From QZLE01 sp033852135 (GTDB lineage: Bacteria > Pseudomonadota > Gammaproteobacteria > QZLD01): DNA of 64,000 bases. Both the position numbers and the translations under genes were made by a program. Position 1 is the first letter of the stretch, and each line of letters opens with the position of its first letter. The notes beneath the pieces are model-generated. The model searched no databases. It worked only from the letters and a program-made list of their open reading frames with translations, and was not told the origin of the DNA. The stretch is from the NCBI GenBank assembly GCA_033852135.1, contig JAWSVB010000022.1, positions 109,237-173,236 of the forward strand, in the 5' to 3' direction. This document shows, one piece after another, positions 8,615-18,126 of the stretch.

Positions 8615-9328
8615 ATGAGACAAATCGTACTAGATACAGAAACTACCGGGCTTGAGCCATCTGAAGGGCATAGAATCATTGAGATTGGTTGTGTCGAAAT
8701 GTTGAGTCGCCGCGTTACTGGTAATAACTTTCACGTTTATATAAATCCACAGCGTGAAGTTGAGCAAGAGGCGATAGAGGTTCATGGAATAACAAATGAG
8801 TTTCTGAACGATAAGCCATTATTTGCCGATATTGCTGATGAGTTTATCGAGTTTATAGATGGTGCTCAGTTAATTATCCATAATGCACCATTTGATGTTG
8901 GTTTTATCAACCACGAGTTCAACCTATTAAATTCTGGTAAAGGTGTAGTTGAAGATTATTCAACCGTACTCGATACACTAGCAATGGCTAGAAAAAAATT
9001 CCCAGGGCAAAAAAATAACCTAGACGCCCTATGTCGTCGCTACGAGATAGATAATTCAAGGCGGACACTTCATGGAGCGTTACTTGATTCGGAGATTCTA
9101 GCCGACGTATATTTGATAATGACTGGCGGCCAAGTGAGTTTGTCGCTAGCATCTGATGGCTCTGATGAGAACGAAGATGGTGAACATGTTGAAAATTACA
9201 CCCCAATAAACCGCGAAGGGCGCAGTTTTGCAAAAGTTAGCGCAACAGCATCAGAGTTAGAACTGCATGAAACAAACTTAGATTTAATTGCTAAAAAATG
9301 TAATGGAACGCCAGTCTGGAGAAGGTAG
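8615..9328 (+). CDS. dnaQ: DNA polymerase III epsilon subunit (proofreading exonuclease)
   Basis: A 237-residue DEDDh 3'-5' exonuclease that proofreads for the replicative polymerase. Exo I is LDTETTGLEP, Exo II lies in HNAPFDVGFINHEF, and Exo III with the catalytic His and Asp is in LHGALLDSEILADVYL. The C-terminal tail (about 180-237) is the alpha-subunit-binding region and is of ordinary length. The gene follows rnhA by 84 bases. Similarity to other DEDDh nucleases such as RNase T is excluded by the EGHRIIEIG context and the rnhA linkage. Confidence 0.96.
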   Translation: MRQIVLDTETTGLEPSEGHRIIEIGCVEMLSRRVTGNNFHVYINPQREVEQEAIEVHGITNEFLNDKPLFADIADEFIEFIDGAQLIIHNAPFDVGFINHEFNLLNSGKGVVEDYSTVLDTLAMARKKFPGQKNNLDALCRRYEIDNSRRTLHGALLDSEILADVYLIMTGGQVSLSLASDGSDENEDGEHVENYTPINREGRSFAKVSATASELELHETNLDLIAKKCNGTPVWRR

Positions 9329-9498
9329 TTTATACCGCTGTTTTGCATAAAATTGCATGTTTTTCAGCTATATAACTTCAAAATATCTCTGCATAAAACT
9401 ACTATTAAAAAATTACAATACTCAAAAATTTAGTTTCGCATAATAAGTGCAATTTTCCTGGACTATACTTTTAATATAGTAATGGATGGAATGGTCTT

Positions 9499-9834
9499 AT
9501 GTGGCGGAAAATTAATCAAGTATATAAAAGGCTTAGTGAGCTTTTTGCTGAGCAAATGGATACATATTGGTCAAGTCTTTCGCTTGCAACAAATCTTCTT
9601 ATCATATTGAATATAAGTTTATTTTTTGTAACAGAACTGGTGACAACGCAAGGCTATTATTATACTTTTTACTCATTATTTTGCTTGTTATTTGTTCAGC
9701 TTGGTTTGATACTTCCACTTGGAATGTTAAACCGGCTTTGGTATTACTCTATCTTTTGTTTTGCAGAACTTATTGCTATATATTTTTTAGTAAGCAGTGT
9801 ATGGTTTTGGGTTGAAACCAATAAAGTTGTCTAA
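9499..9834 (+). CDS. Small membrane protein of unknown function
   Basis: 111 residues, starting at an ATG in a sequence rich in aromatic residues. Three hydrophobic segments are seen at roughly residues 28-48, 52-75 and 80-103, predicting an inner-membrane protein with a basic N-terminus (WRKINQVYKRL). I recognise no family motif. It stands alone between dnaQ and the convergent cold-shock gene. A TATACT-like box at 9463-9468 could be its -10. A shifted 82-residue frame overlaps it; this frame has the better start context and the more coherent hydrophobic pattern. Confidence 0.55.
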   Translation: MWRKINQVYKRLSELFAEQMDTYWSSLSLATNLLIILNISLFFVTELVTTQGYYYTFYSLFCLLFVQLGLILPLGMLNRLWYYSIFCFAELIAIYFLVSSVWFWVETNKVV

Positions 9835-9995
9835 TTAAGTATTATTTACTATTTAAGTTTCGGTTAAGTATGGGTTTGGTTTGGCTTTAAAACGTGAATA
9901 ATATAATAAGCAAAAAATTTTAAAAGCGCGCACGGCAAGTTTATCCGAAATAGTTCAGTCGGATTGAGAAAGGCAATAAATATTCAGATGAAGTC

Positions 9996-10024
9996 AAAAG
10001 GGGAAACCATAACTGCTTTTCCCC
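9996..10024 (-). terminator. Rho-independent terminator after the cold-shock gene
   Basis: The inverted repeat GGGGAAA/TTTCCCC, with an 11-base loop, is followed on the minus strand by TTTT. It lies about 35 bases past the stop codon of the cold-shock gene. Confidence 0.7.
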
Positions 10025-10058
10025 TAAGTACTAGACTCGAATTATGGTGATGGTTCAG

Positions 10059-10283
10059 CTATGCCGGTGCAGGCGCTGATGCTGCTACATCTTCTGCTAA
10101 TAGACCTTTTGGGCCATTTGTTATGCAAAACTCAACAGGCTGTCCATCTTTTAAAGACTTATGACCTTCGCCTCTTATAGCTTTATAGTGCACAAAAATA
10201 TCATCGTGCCCCTCTTTAACAATAAACCCATATCCCTTGGCGTTGTCGAACCATTTAACTGTTCCAAATACACGATCAGACAT
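10059..10283 (-). CDS. Cold-shock domain protein, CspA family
   Basis: A 74-residue single OB-fold protein that binds single-stranded RNA or DNA and melts RNA structure. Both RNA-binding motifs are present: RNP1 in KGYGFIV and RNP2 in DIFVHY. The start TVKWFDNAKGYGF is the family signature. The C-terminus carries a short Ala-Pro tail (APAPA) that is longer than in E. coli CspA. A good GGGAG ribosome site lies 5 bases before the ATG. Upstream there are about 440 bases without another gene, consistent with the long 5' leader seen in many csp genes, though cold regulation is an inference. Confidence 0.93.
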   Translation of the reverse strand: MSDRVFGTVKWFDNAKGYGFIVKEGHDDIFVHYKAIRGEGHKSLKDGQPVEFCITNGPKGLLAEDVAASAPAPA

Positions 10284-10726
10284 AATAACTCCCTAGCTCT
10301 TAAACAATATAAAAACATAGTAAAATTTCTAGGTAGGAATTGATTAAGCAAACTGCCTAATGTAGACAATTTAAAAATAACAACAAAAAACATTCACAAA
10401 ATGTGATGCTGTTTTTTCAGTTTGTTAACAAATCCCTTTTGCCCATTAATCCTTTACTATAAAAACTAGCATACATTGTTATGTCGCTAACAACAAATAT
10501 ATATTAGTAAATAATATTTAATGAAAATATTATGTTTAAAGTAAAAAGTATCGTAACTGATTGATTTGTATTGCTCTAAGCTGTTTTATCTCTTTGTTAA
10601 TCTATTGAAGATTAAGTGTATTTTTGTGTTATATCTGAGTGCATAAAATGCAGCATATAACTACAAAAAGTGTTATACGCTGCTGATTTCTATAATGTTA
10701 ATTTATTACAGTTTTATATGAATGCT
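10284..10726. other. Intergenic region with palindromes, no gene seen
   Basis: An AT-rich stretch between metY and the cold-shock gene, both on the minus strand. It probably holds the csp promoter and leader. Visible structures are TCACA-aaa-TGTGA near 10394-10406, a TTTGTTAACAAA palindrome near 10430, and the metY-side hairpin at 10650-10683. I see no convincing ORF. Confidence 0.5.
10650..10683 (-). terminator. Imperfect palindrome downstream of metY
   Basis: GCAGCATATAAC pairs with GTTATACGCTGC across a 10-base loop, with 11 of 12 positions matching. It lies 44 bases beyond the metY stop. On the minus strand it is followed by ATTTTATGC, a poor T-run. It may be a weak terminator or an mRNA-stabilising hairpin. 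Confidence 0.4.
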
Positions 10727-12001
10727 TTAGTCACACTCAGCAATTGCTTGCTCTATATCTGCAATAATATCATCTATGTGTTCTATACCTACTGATATCC
10801 GAACTAGATCGTTACTAACTCCTGCTGATTTAAGCTCATCATCATTTAGTTGCCTGTGAGTTGTGGAGGCAGGGTGGCAAGCAAGTGATTTAGCATCACC
10901 AATATTTACCAACCTTGTTATCAGTTTTAGAGCATCGATAAATTTAGCGCCGTTCTCAACTGCTCCTTTCAGACCAAAGCTTAAAATCCCGCTGGCTTTA
11001 CCATTTGTTATTTTCCCAACCAAACTGTTATCTGGGTGAGATTCTAACCCTGCATAGCTAACCCATGAAACTTTTGGATGATTTTTAAGGTATTCAGCTA
11101 CCTTTTGCGCATTATCACAATGCCTTTCCATCCTAAGTGGTAGAGTTTCAATCCCTTGCAATATAAGAAAAGCATTAAAAGGTGATAACGCTGCACCAGT
11201 ATTTCTCAGTGGAACAGTTCTGCAACGTCCTATAAATGCAGCAGGGCCAAACTGTTTTGTGTAAACAACATCATGGTAGGAAGGGTCAGGGTTATTTAGT
11301 GTAGGAAAACGCTCTTTATGTTCTGCCCAAGGGAACTTACCAGAGTCGACAACAACTCCACCAATTGTCGTACCGTGTCCACCCATGTATTTAGTAAGTG
11401 AGTGGATGACGATATCTGCACCTAGTTCAATAGGTCTGCATAGGTATGGGCTGGCAACAGTGTTATCTACGATTACAGGTACACCTTTTGCACGTGCAGC
11501 TTTTGCTAACGCAGCGATATCAGTGATGTTTCCAGCAGGGTTTCCGATCGATTCACAGAAGATAGCTTTGGTTTTATCATCAATTTTACTTATCATCGCC
11601 TCAACATCATTATAAGGGGCGAATCTAACCTCAATACCCTGTTTAGGTAGTGTATGAGCGAATAAGTTATAAGTTCCACCATATAACTTACTTGAGCTGA
11701 TAATATTATCTCCAGCTTCAGCAATTGTTTCTATTGCATAAGTGATTGCAGCCATGCCTGATGCAACAGCTAAACCACCGATGCCACCTTCCATATCCGC
11801 AACCCTTTCTTCCAATACTGCATTGGTTGGATTCATAATCCTGGTATAGATATTCCCAGCTACATCTAAATTAAATAGATCTGCACCATGTTGAGTGTTA
11901 TCGAATGCATAGGATGCTGTTTGGTATATCGGTACAGCAACAGCTTTAGTTGTTTCTTCTACTGAATATCCCGAGTGGATAGATTTAGTTTCGATTTTCA
12001 T
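10727..12001 (-). CDS. metY: O-acetylhomoserine sulfhydrylase (PLP enzyme)
   Basis: A 424-residue enzyme of the Cys/Met metabolism PLP family that makes homocysteine from O-acetylhomoserine and sulfide. The PLP lysine is in SLTKYMGGHGTTIGG. The N-terminus (ETKSIHSGY...AVAVPIYQTASYAF) and the length above 420 distinguish MetY-type enzymes from shorter cystathionine synthases and lyases (about 390). The long insertion around 230-260 (EHKERFPTLNNPDPSYHDVVY) is typical of MetY. It is a single gene; no homoserine acetyltransferase is nearby and no MetJ box or SAM riboswitch is visible in the 220-base upstream region. A cystathionine-type activity cannot be wholly excluded. Confidence 0.93.
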   Translation of the reverse strand: MKIETKSIHSGYSVEETTKAVAVPIYQTASYAFDNTQHGADLFNLDVAGNIYTRIMNPTNAVLEERVADMEGGIGGLAVASGMAAITYAIETIAEAGDNIISSSKLYGGTYNLFAHTLPKQGIEVRFAPYNDVEAMISKIDDKTKAIFCESIGNPAGNITDIAALAKAARAKGVPVIVDNTVASPYLCRPIELGADIVIHSLTKYMGGHGTTIGGVVVDSGKFPWAEHKERFPTLNNPDPSYHDVVYTKQFGPAAFIGRCRTVPLRNTGAALSPFNAFLILQGIETLPLRMERHCDNAQKVAEYLKNHPKVSWVSYAGLESHPDNSLVGKITNGKASGILSFGLKGAVENGAKFIDALKLITRLVNIGDAKSLACHPASTTHRQLNDDELKSAGVSNDLVRISVGIEHIDDIIADIEQAIAECD

Positions 12002-12256
12002 ATGGATTTATCCTAAGTTTTTCACCGAATTTTGAAACTGCGATGCAAGGCCGGTGTCAATCAAGTGGGTAGTTTGTTGTTGTAGTTGATGTTAACAGAT
12101 TTTTTTTGGGATTAAAGGTTTATAACTTTATATACAAATAGCCCAATCAAAAGTTATGATGTCAACGGATTATTGTCTAATATCGTTATATAGAATTACC
12201 TAACTTAAGTTCTTCTCAGAGCATTGATATATCTTATATACAGGGCTACAAATACC

Positions 12257-13513
12257 ATGAAACCTGATTTGCAAAAGAAACTAATTCTTCCTCTAATTGT
12301 ACTAGTAATAAGCTCAATTATTATTGTAATACTTGTAATACTGCGCCCAGATCCTCCGAAAAAACATAAAAAGACAACTGAATATGGTGTCTTAGTGATT
12401 GATGCTGTAAAAGGCGATTTTCAGCCCTATATACCCCTTTATGGCTTTGTTGAATCGCCTATGAACGCGCAGATTACCGCAGCAATATCCTCCGATGTTG
12501 AAAAAGTGATTGTTAGTGAGGGTGATTTTGTTGAGAAGGGACAGTTATTAATTCAGTTAGACCAGATAGATTATCAACTAAATCTGCATGATCGTGAGGC
12601 AGATTTAACTGATATTATCGCGCAAATTAAGACCGAGCAGCTGCAGTATGAGAATAATAAAGAAGCGATATTACATGAAAAGAGTCTGCTAGAACTTGCT
12701 AAAGGGGAGCTTAAAAGAGCAACAAAATTATATAAAAAGAAGCTTGGTTCTGAAAGCTCACTTGAGCAGGCAAAAAGCTCTGTAGAAAAACAGGAGCTTT
12801 CTTACAATTCTCGCAAGCTAGCTTTGGATCTGTATGACCTTAGGTTACAGCAGTTGCAGGCTAAAAAAATTCGGGGAGAGGCAGCGGTAGAGAGGGCAAA
12901 GCGTGATCTTGCCAGGGCATCAATTTTAGCTCCATTCTCAGGTAGGGTTGCTTCAGTTTATGTGGCTAATGGTGACAGAGTAAGCCCTGGTGCAAAAATT
13001 ATCTCAGTATATTCATTAGAGCAACTTGAGGTAAGAGCAGATATAAACTCAGTTGATATAACAACTATTAGAACTGAGTTAGCTCAAGGTAACTTGTTAA
13101 GTGCTTCTGGAACTATTGAAGGGGAAAGCATCAAATTGCAACTTGACCGTCTTTCTGGAAAAACTGAAAAGGGAAGAACTGGCGTAGCTGGATTATTTAA
13201 GATTACTGATGGTGGTGACAGGTTAACACTGGGAAGATTTATTGAGTTTGGCTTAGAGCTTCCACAGGTATCAGATCTATTCTCAATACCTTTACAGGCA
13301 ATTTATGGAAAACAGCGTATCTATATAGCTAAAGATGGAGTAATGCAGCTGATAAATATAGATAAAGTTGGCCAGCATAAGCTACCAAGCGGTGAGGTCA
13401 GAGCATTGGTTAAATCTGAGCAGCTAAGCCAAGGTGATAAGATAATTGTTACCCAAATTCCAAATGCGATCCAAGGATTGCGCATTAAGATTATTAGTTC
13501 TTCTGAGCAGTAA
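12257..13513 (+). CDS. RND efflux periplasmic adaptor (membrane fusion protein)
   Basis: 418 residues from the ATG at 12257, which has an AGG 12 bases before it; a TTG at 12224 would add 11 residues. An N-terminal membrane helix (about 8-30) anchors it. The barrel-lipoyl half-motifs flank a long coiled-coil hairpin (roughly 95-220; IVSEGDFVEKGQLLIQLDQ before, SILAPFSGRVASVYV after), as in HlyD/AcrA-like adaptors. There is no lipobox Cys, so anchoring is by the helix. The RND pump begins 18 bases downstream and is surely its partner. No TolC-type outer-membrane channel is encoded in the window. The substrate is unknown. Confidence 0.9.
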   Translation: MKPDLQKKLILPLIVLVISSIIIVILVILRPDPPKKHKKTTEYGVLVIDAVKGDFQPYIPLYGFVESPMNAQITAAISSDVEKVIVSEGDFVEKGQLLIQLDQIDYQLNLHDREADLTDIIAQIKTEQLQYENNKEAILHEKSLLELAKGELKRATKLYKKKLGSESSLEQAKSSVEKQELSYNSRKLALDLYDLRLQQLQAKKIRGEAAVERAKRDLARASILAPFSGRVASVYVANGDRVSPGAKIISVYSLEQLEVRADINSVDITTIRTELAQGNLLSASGTIEGESIKLQLDRLSGKTEKGRTGVAGLFKITDGGDRLTLGRFIEFGLELPQVSDLFSIPLQAIYGKQRIYIAKDGVMQLINIDKVGQHKLPSGEVRALVKSEQLSQGDKIIVTQIPNAIQGLRIKIISSSEQ

Positions 13514-13531
13514 CGGATTAGGTGACACAAC

Positions 13532-16500
13532 ATGGAAACAAATAAAAACAATTTAATAACGATGTTCGTACAACATCGTGTTGCTCCAAATCTGTTGATG
13601 ATTATTTTGATTCTTGCTGGAGCATGGGGTTTAAATAAACTTCGTACCCAGTTTTTTCCATCTTTTGAGACTGGATATATTGTTGTTTCAGTAATTTGGA
13701 CTGGAGCAAGCTCCGAAGATATCGAAGAGGGTATTACAGTTCCGTTAGAGCAGGAGCTAAGAACAGTTGATGACCTATATGAGATAAAGTCATCTTCTTC
13801 TGATGGAGCTTCAGTTATATCGCTTCAGTTTGAAGAAGGGATAGATATGGCAATGGCGCTGGATAATGTGAAGGATGCCGTTGATACGGTTACAACTCTT
13901 CCAGAATCAGCTGAAACTCCCCGGGTAAAACGGGCTATCCATTATGATTTGATCTCTAAACTAATGATAACTGGCGATGTAGATATTGATGAGTTACGCC
14001 ATTGGGCACGAGATATAGAAACTGATTTACTCTCGCGCGGAATAGCTAAGATAGAGATCTCAGGTATGCCGGAAGAGGAGATATCAATTGAGGTTCCCAA
14101 CTCAAAGTTAAAAGAGCTGAATATGACATTGGCTCAGGTATCGCAAAGAATTTCAGATCAAAGTAAAGACGTACCAGTTGGAAAAATTGGTGGTGACCAG
14201 GTTTCAAAGCAGATTCGTGGCCTTTCTCAAAAAAGGAAAGAGACTGAATTTGCGCAAATACCATTAGTTGCAAACCCATCGGGTGAATTTGTTTTACTAG
14301 GAGATGTTGCACAGGTAGAGCGGAAAAATAAGCGCAAAGAGATAACAACTTTTTATAAAGGTAATCCAGCAATATCGCTACGCCTTCTTAGATCGGATAA
14401 ATCTGATTCCCTTGAAGGGGCAAGAATTCTTCAAGATTGGCTGCAAGAGTATCAAGTAAAACTACCAGATGGTGTTGAGCTGATTGTATATCAAAAGCAA
14501 TGGGAACTGATTGAAGATAGGATATCAATCTTATTAGAGAACGGTATTCAAGGGATTATCTTAATCATTATAGTGCTATTTCTATTCTTAAACGGAAGAG
14601 TAGCTTTCTGGGTGATGATGGGAGTTCCTGTATCGTTTTTAGCTGCACTAGCCATATTGTATTTTTTTGGCGGAACTATAAATATGCTCAGTTTGTTTGG
14701 GCTTATTATGTCGCTGGGGATCATAGTCGATGATGCAATTGTTGTGGGGGAGGATGCTCAAACTCACTATGACCGAGGTGAGAGCGGTTTAACTGCTGCT
14801 AATGGTGGCGCACTTAGGATGCTTGCGCCGGTTGTTGCATCATCAATGACCACAATGGCAGCCTTCTTTCCTTTAATGATGATTAGCGGAATTATGGGAA
14901 AAATCTTATTTGATATTCCTATGGTCGTTATCTGTGTGATATTGGCTTCTTTGGTTGAATGTTTCTTGGTTCTACCGGGTCATTTAAAGCACTCATTTGA
15001 TGGTTTGCATCATGCAAGGCAAAGTCGTATCAGAGATTATCTAGATAACAAATTTAATCACTTTAAAGATAATATTTTTAAACCATTAGTTACTAATGCA
15101 GTTGCTTATCGCTGGACAACAATATTTGCAGCTATAGCTTTGTTAGTAGTTGTAATGTCTTATTGGATATTAGGTTATATGTCGTTTTCTTTTTTCCCAT
15201 CACCAGAAGGAAAGAGGTTGTATGCAGACGTTTCTTTTGTTGCGGGTACTCCAAAAAACACCGTGATAAATTTTGCTAGCGATGTTGAAAAAGCATTGTA
15301 TAAAACAGATAAGGATCTTGGTGGTGGGTTAGTTACCACTGCAGTTTTATCTCTTGGAAGAACCTCATCATCTAATGATGGCAATTATTCTATAGGTGAT
15401 GAAAGCTTTTGGCTTGAGGTGGAGTTGCTTGAGTCAGATAAAAGAGAGGTCAATAATGCGCAGTTTTTACGTGAATGGCAGAGTAATGTTGTAAAAGTTT
15501 CTGGTATAGAAAAATTTGCATTGTATGCACCAAGAAGAGGTCCTCCGGGGAAAGATCTAGATGCAAAGATTACAGGGCAACCGCTTAATATATTAAAAGC
15601 AGCAGCTGAAGAGATAGCCGAAAACATGCAATCATACCCCGGTGTGAGTGGAGTTGCTGATAACCTCCCTTATGGAAATGAGCAGATAATCTTTCGTATA
15701 AATGCCCAGGGGCAGGTCTTAGGACTTACTTCGCAAGAGATAGGAAGACAGCTTCGAGGTGCTTTTGATGGCTATCTAGTTCAAACATTCCAAGATGGTA
15801 TAGAAAAGGTTGAAGTGAGAGTAAGTCTTCCTGAAATTGAAAGAGATAGGCTGGCTACTTTATCTGAGTTTGCCATTGTGCTGCCTGATGGTAATACCGC
15901 ATCATTAGCAACTGTGGTTGATCTAGATAATGATAGAGGTTATGAAAAAATCCAGCATAGTGCTGGTGAGAGAGCAGTGCATGTGACTGCTGATGTAGAT
16001 TCTGCACTTAATAATAGTAATAAGTTAATCGATGCTATGAAATTGGACGTTGTTCCAGCAATTGCAGAAAAGTATGGAGTAACTATCGCTTTTGAGGGCA
16101 AAGCTCGTGAACAGAATGAAGCTTTGGCTGATATGCAAATTGCATTGGTTTTATCACTGATTGTGATTTATATCATTCTAGCCTGGGTATTTGGCTCGTA
16201 TGGATGGCCGCTTGTTGTTATGTGCGCAATCCCATTTGGTCTTATTGGAGCTGTTTCTGGGCATATCTTTATGGGAATTGATATGACTATCCTTTCCTTG
16301 TTTGGCATGTTTGGCCTTACAGGTATTGTGGTTAATGACTCTATTATCCTCGTAGTCTTTTATAAAGAGCTGCGGCAGAAAGGAGTGCCCATTGATAGAG
16401 CTATAGTTGAAGCTGCTTGTCAGCGTCTAAGAGCAGTTATATTGACATCATTAACCACTATTGGTGGCTTGATATTCTTGGTGTTTGAAACATCTCTACA

Positions 16501-16699
16501 AGCTCAGTTTTTGATTCCAATGGCTGTATCAATGGCATTTGGGTTAGCTTCAGCAACATTCTTGGTTCTTTTGGTTATCCCAGCGATGTTATCAGTGCAA
16601 GAATCAGCCAATATTCTAAGTAGAAAGATCATAGGGGCAGGTGTTGATGGAATAAAAACTGGGGTTAAGGCTTGGTTGCCAAAACCTGATGACAAATAA
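13532..16699 (+). CDS. RND family efflux pump, inner-membrane permease
   Basis: A 1055-residue proton-driven AcrB-like pump with the usual 12 helices in two halves. The transmembrane aspartate pair lies in SLGIIVDDAIVVGEDA, and the second-half counterpart is GIVVNDSIILVVFY. The N-terminus (HRVAPNLLMIILILAG...LRTQFFPSFE) and the GASSEDIEEGITVPLE porter segment are characteristic. It has an AGGTGA ribosome site at good spacing and forms a two-gene operon with the adaptor upstream. The sequence resembles less-studied RND pumps without assigned drugs more than AcrB itself. A bidirectional terminator follows. Confidence 0.93.
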   Translation: METNKNNLITMFVQHRVAPNLLMIILILAGAWGLNKLRTQFFPSFETGYIVVSVIWTGASSEDIEEGITVPLEQELRTVDDLYEIKSSSSDGASVISLQFEEGIDMAMALDNVKDAVDTVTTLPESAETPRVKRAIHYDLISKLMITGDVDIDELRHWARDIETDLLSRGIAKIEISGMPEEEISIEVPNSKLKELNMTLAQVSQRISDQSKDVPVGKIGGDQVSKQIRGLSQKRKETEFAQIPLVANPSGEFVLLGDVAQVERKNKRKEITTFYKGNPAISLRLLRSDKSDSLEGARILQDWLQEYQVKLPDGVELIVYQKQWELIEDRISILLENGIQGIILIIIVLFLFLNGRVAFWVMMGVPVSFLAALAILYFFGGTINMLSLFGLIMSLGIIVDDAIVVGEDAQTHYDRGESGLTAANGGALRMLAPVVASSMTTMAAFFPLMMISGIMGKILFDIPMVVICVILASLVECFLVLPGHLKHSFDGLHHARQSRIRDYLDNKFNHFKDNIFKPLVTNAVAYRWTTIFAAIALLVVVMSYWILGYMSFSFFPSPEGKRLYADVSFVAGTPKNTVINFASDVEKALYKTDKDLGGGLVTTAVLSLGRTSSSNDGNYSIGDESFWLEVELLESDKREVNNAQFLREWQSNVVKVSGIEKFALYAPRRGPPGKDLDAKITGQPLNILKAAAEEIAENMQSYPGVSGVADNLPYGNEQIIFRINAQGQVLGLTSQEIGRQLRGAFDGYLVQTFQDGIEKVEVRVSLPEIERDRLATLSEFAIVLPDGNTASLATVVDLDNDRGYEKIQHSAGERAVHVTADVDSALNNSNKLIDAMKLDVVPAIAEKYGVTIAFEGKAREQNEALADMQIALVLSLIVIYIILAWVFGSYGWPLVVMCAIPFGLIGAVSGHIFMGIDMTILSLFGMFGLTGIVVNDSIILVVFYKELRQKGVPIDRAIVEAACQRLRAVILTSLTTIGGLIFLVFETSLQAQFLIPMAVSMAFGLASATFLVLLVIPAMLSVQESANILSRKIIGAGVDGIKTGVKAWLPKPDDK

Positions 16700-16745
16700 A
16701 AGAAGTAATATTTAGTTGTATTTATTAATTTTGGTTTTATTAAAT

Positions 16746-16783
16746 ATTAAGGGCGCAATATGTAATATGTTGCGCCCTTAATT
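16746..16783. terminator. Bidirectional terminator between RND pump and HD-GYP gene
   Basis: A perfect 13-base inverted repeat with stem GGGCGCAA/TTGCGCCC extended by AT pairs lies between two convergent genes, so it can serve both strands. Confidence 0.75.
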
Positions 16784-16810
16784 ATCAGAATGGATTTTAC
16801 CTATTACAAA

Positions 16811-17977
16811 CTAAGCTTTTGCAACCTGTTCACGCTTATTTTTGTTCAGCATGACGGCATTAAAATGCTCTACCCATTTATCAGAAAACTGAGTGCCTGA
16901 ACATGCATTTATCTCAGATATACCTCTGATATATGTACGCTTGTGATCTCGGTCAGATCTATTATTTGTCATGGAGTAAAAAGCATCAACAATAGCCATT
17001 ATCTTGGCTCCATCAGAGATGCTAGCGCTTTTTAGTCCCTCTGGATAACCTTTCCCATCTGGTCTTTCATGGTGTTGTTGCACTATGGTGCCAGTATCAT
17101 TCCAATTTATTAACCTTTTAGTGATAGATGCACCCTGCGATGTATGGCGGTTGATTAGATTAACTTCATCTTTGCTTAGTTTGCCCTTTTTAAACATTAC
17201 ATGGTTGGGTATAAATGCCATGCCGATATCATGCAAGCAAACAGCAGCTGTTAGTTTACTTGGGTCTAGTGGATTTCCGGCAGATTCATTTATGCTAAGT
17301 GCAAGCTCGATTAACTGCTGCGTTCTACCTTCCCAAGCGGGATTCTTTTTATCAATTTTGGCTGCAAGCATCCGGAAAAATTTTAAATCATCCCGCATCC
17401 CTTGGGTTAACGAAACATCATTTGCTTCAATAGATTCTTGGTTTTTATTCCTCTTAGGTTTGATATCTTTTTCAGGTTCTGGTGCAGTAGTTGTTTCAGC
17501 TGGTACAGGGTTAAATCTACCAGTGATAAGGGTGATAAGTTTTTCAGCTTCATCAGTATATTCAGCATCTTTTGCTTTTGAAATCTTAGTTAATAGAGTT
17601 TGAATCTCTTCACGTTGAAATTCAGCAATAGACTTGTGATTAATTACTGCATAGATAACCTCTTTTAAACGATCAAGAGAGATTAGTACTACATCGCATA
17701 AAGTATCATTGAATTGGATTTTTTTGGTTTTGATCGAGTAAATTACATCTTCAATTGCTTGGCTTAAAGATACAATTGGGTCAAGTTCACATACAGTAGC
17801 ATTGGATTTGACTGAATGAATAGCTCGGAAACAGTCATCAATAAGAAACTGGTCATCAGGTTGACTAATTAGAGTTGATAAGTTTGTTTCGATAGTTGCA
17901 TAACTTTCAGAAAAGTTATCAAGCAGGTCCTGAATTAATTCTTCTTCAACATTGTGGATATAGATTTCTTCAGACAT
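16811..17977 (-). CDS. Hpt-HD-GYP protein, probable c-di-GMP phosphodiesterase
   Basis: A 388-residue cytoplasmic protein. The N-terminus is a histidine phosphotransfer domain with H54 in AIHSVKSNATV. A charged Pro/Glu/Thr linker (about 145-190) leads to an HD-GYP domain with LHDIGMAF, the HHERPDGKGYPEG signature and a later DAFYSMT. All metal and GYP residues appear intact, so hydrolysis of c-di-GMP is likely. Fusion of Hpt to HD-GYP would let a hybrid kinase control c-di-GMP breakdown. The pseudokinase-like gene lies 149 bases upstream on the same strand and may be co-transcribed. The phosphodonor is not evident; the hybrid kinase at 35674 and the lone receiver at 5290 are possible relay partners. 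Confidence 0.88.
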   Translation of the reverse strand: MSEEIYIHNVEEELIQDLLDNFSESYATIETNLSTLISQPDDQFLIDDCFRAIHSVKSNATVCELDPIVSLSQAIEDVIYSIKTKKIQFNDTLCDVVLISLDRLKEVIYAVINHKSIAEFQREEIQTLLTKISKAKDAEYTDEAEKLITLITGRFNPVPAETTTAPEPEKDIKPKRNKNQESIEANDVSLTQGMRDDLKFFRMLAAKIDKKNPAWEGRTQQLIELALSINESAGNPLDPSKLTAAVCLHDIGMAFIPNHVMFKKGKLSKDEVNLINRHTSQGASITKRLINWNDTGTIVQQHHERPDGKGYPEGLKSASISDGAKIMAIVDAFYSMTNNRSDRDHKRTYIRGISEINACSGTQFSDKWVEHFNAVMLNKNKREQVAKA

Positions 17978-18126
17978 TTTAATTCACACTAAATTAACAA
18001 CACACATTAATGAATATAGCTAATTTTTGAAGTAAATCTGTATAGAGGTTCAAAAATGGATAGGATAATAGTTCGAATGTTTCACAATAATAACAAAAGA
18101 TGAAAAATTACCCCTAGAGGTAGGAA

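Noticed and set aside
12002..12256. SAM riboswitch or MetJ operator upstream of metY
   Set aside because: No paired structure of a known SAM riboswitch and no AGACGTCT-type boxes are visible.
17085..17603. 172-codon plus-strand ORF opposite the Hpt-HD-GYP gene
   Set aside because: The opposite frame has intact HD-GYP motifs; this one shows only composition-driven hydrophobic runs.
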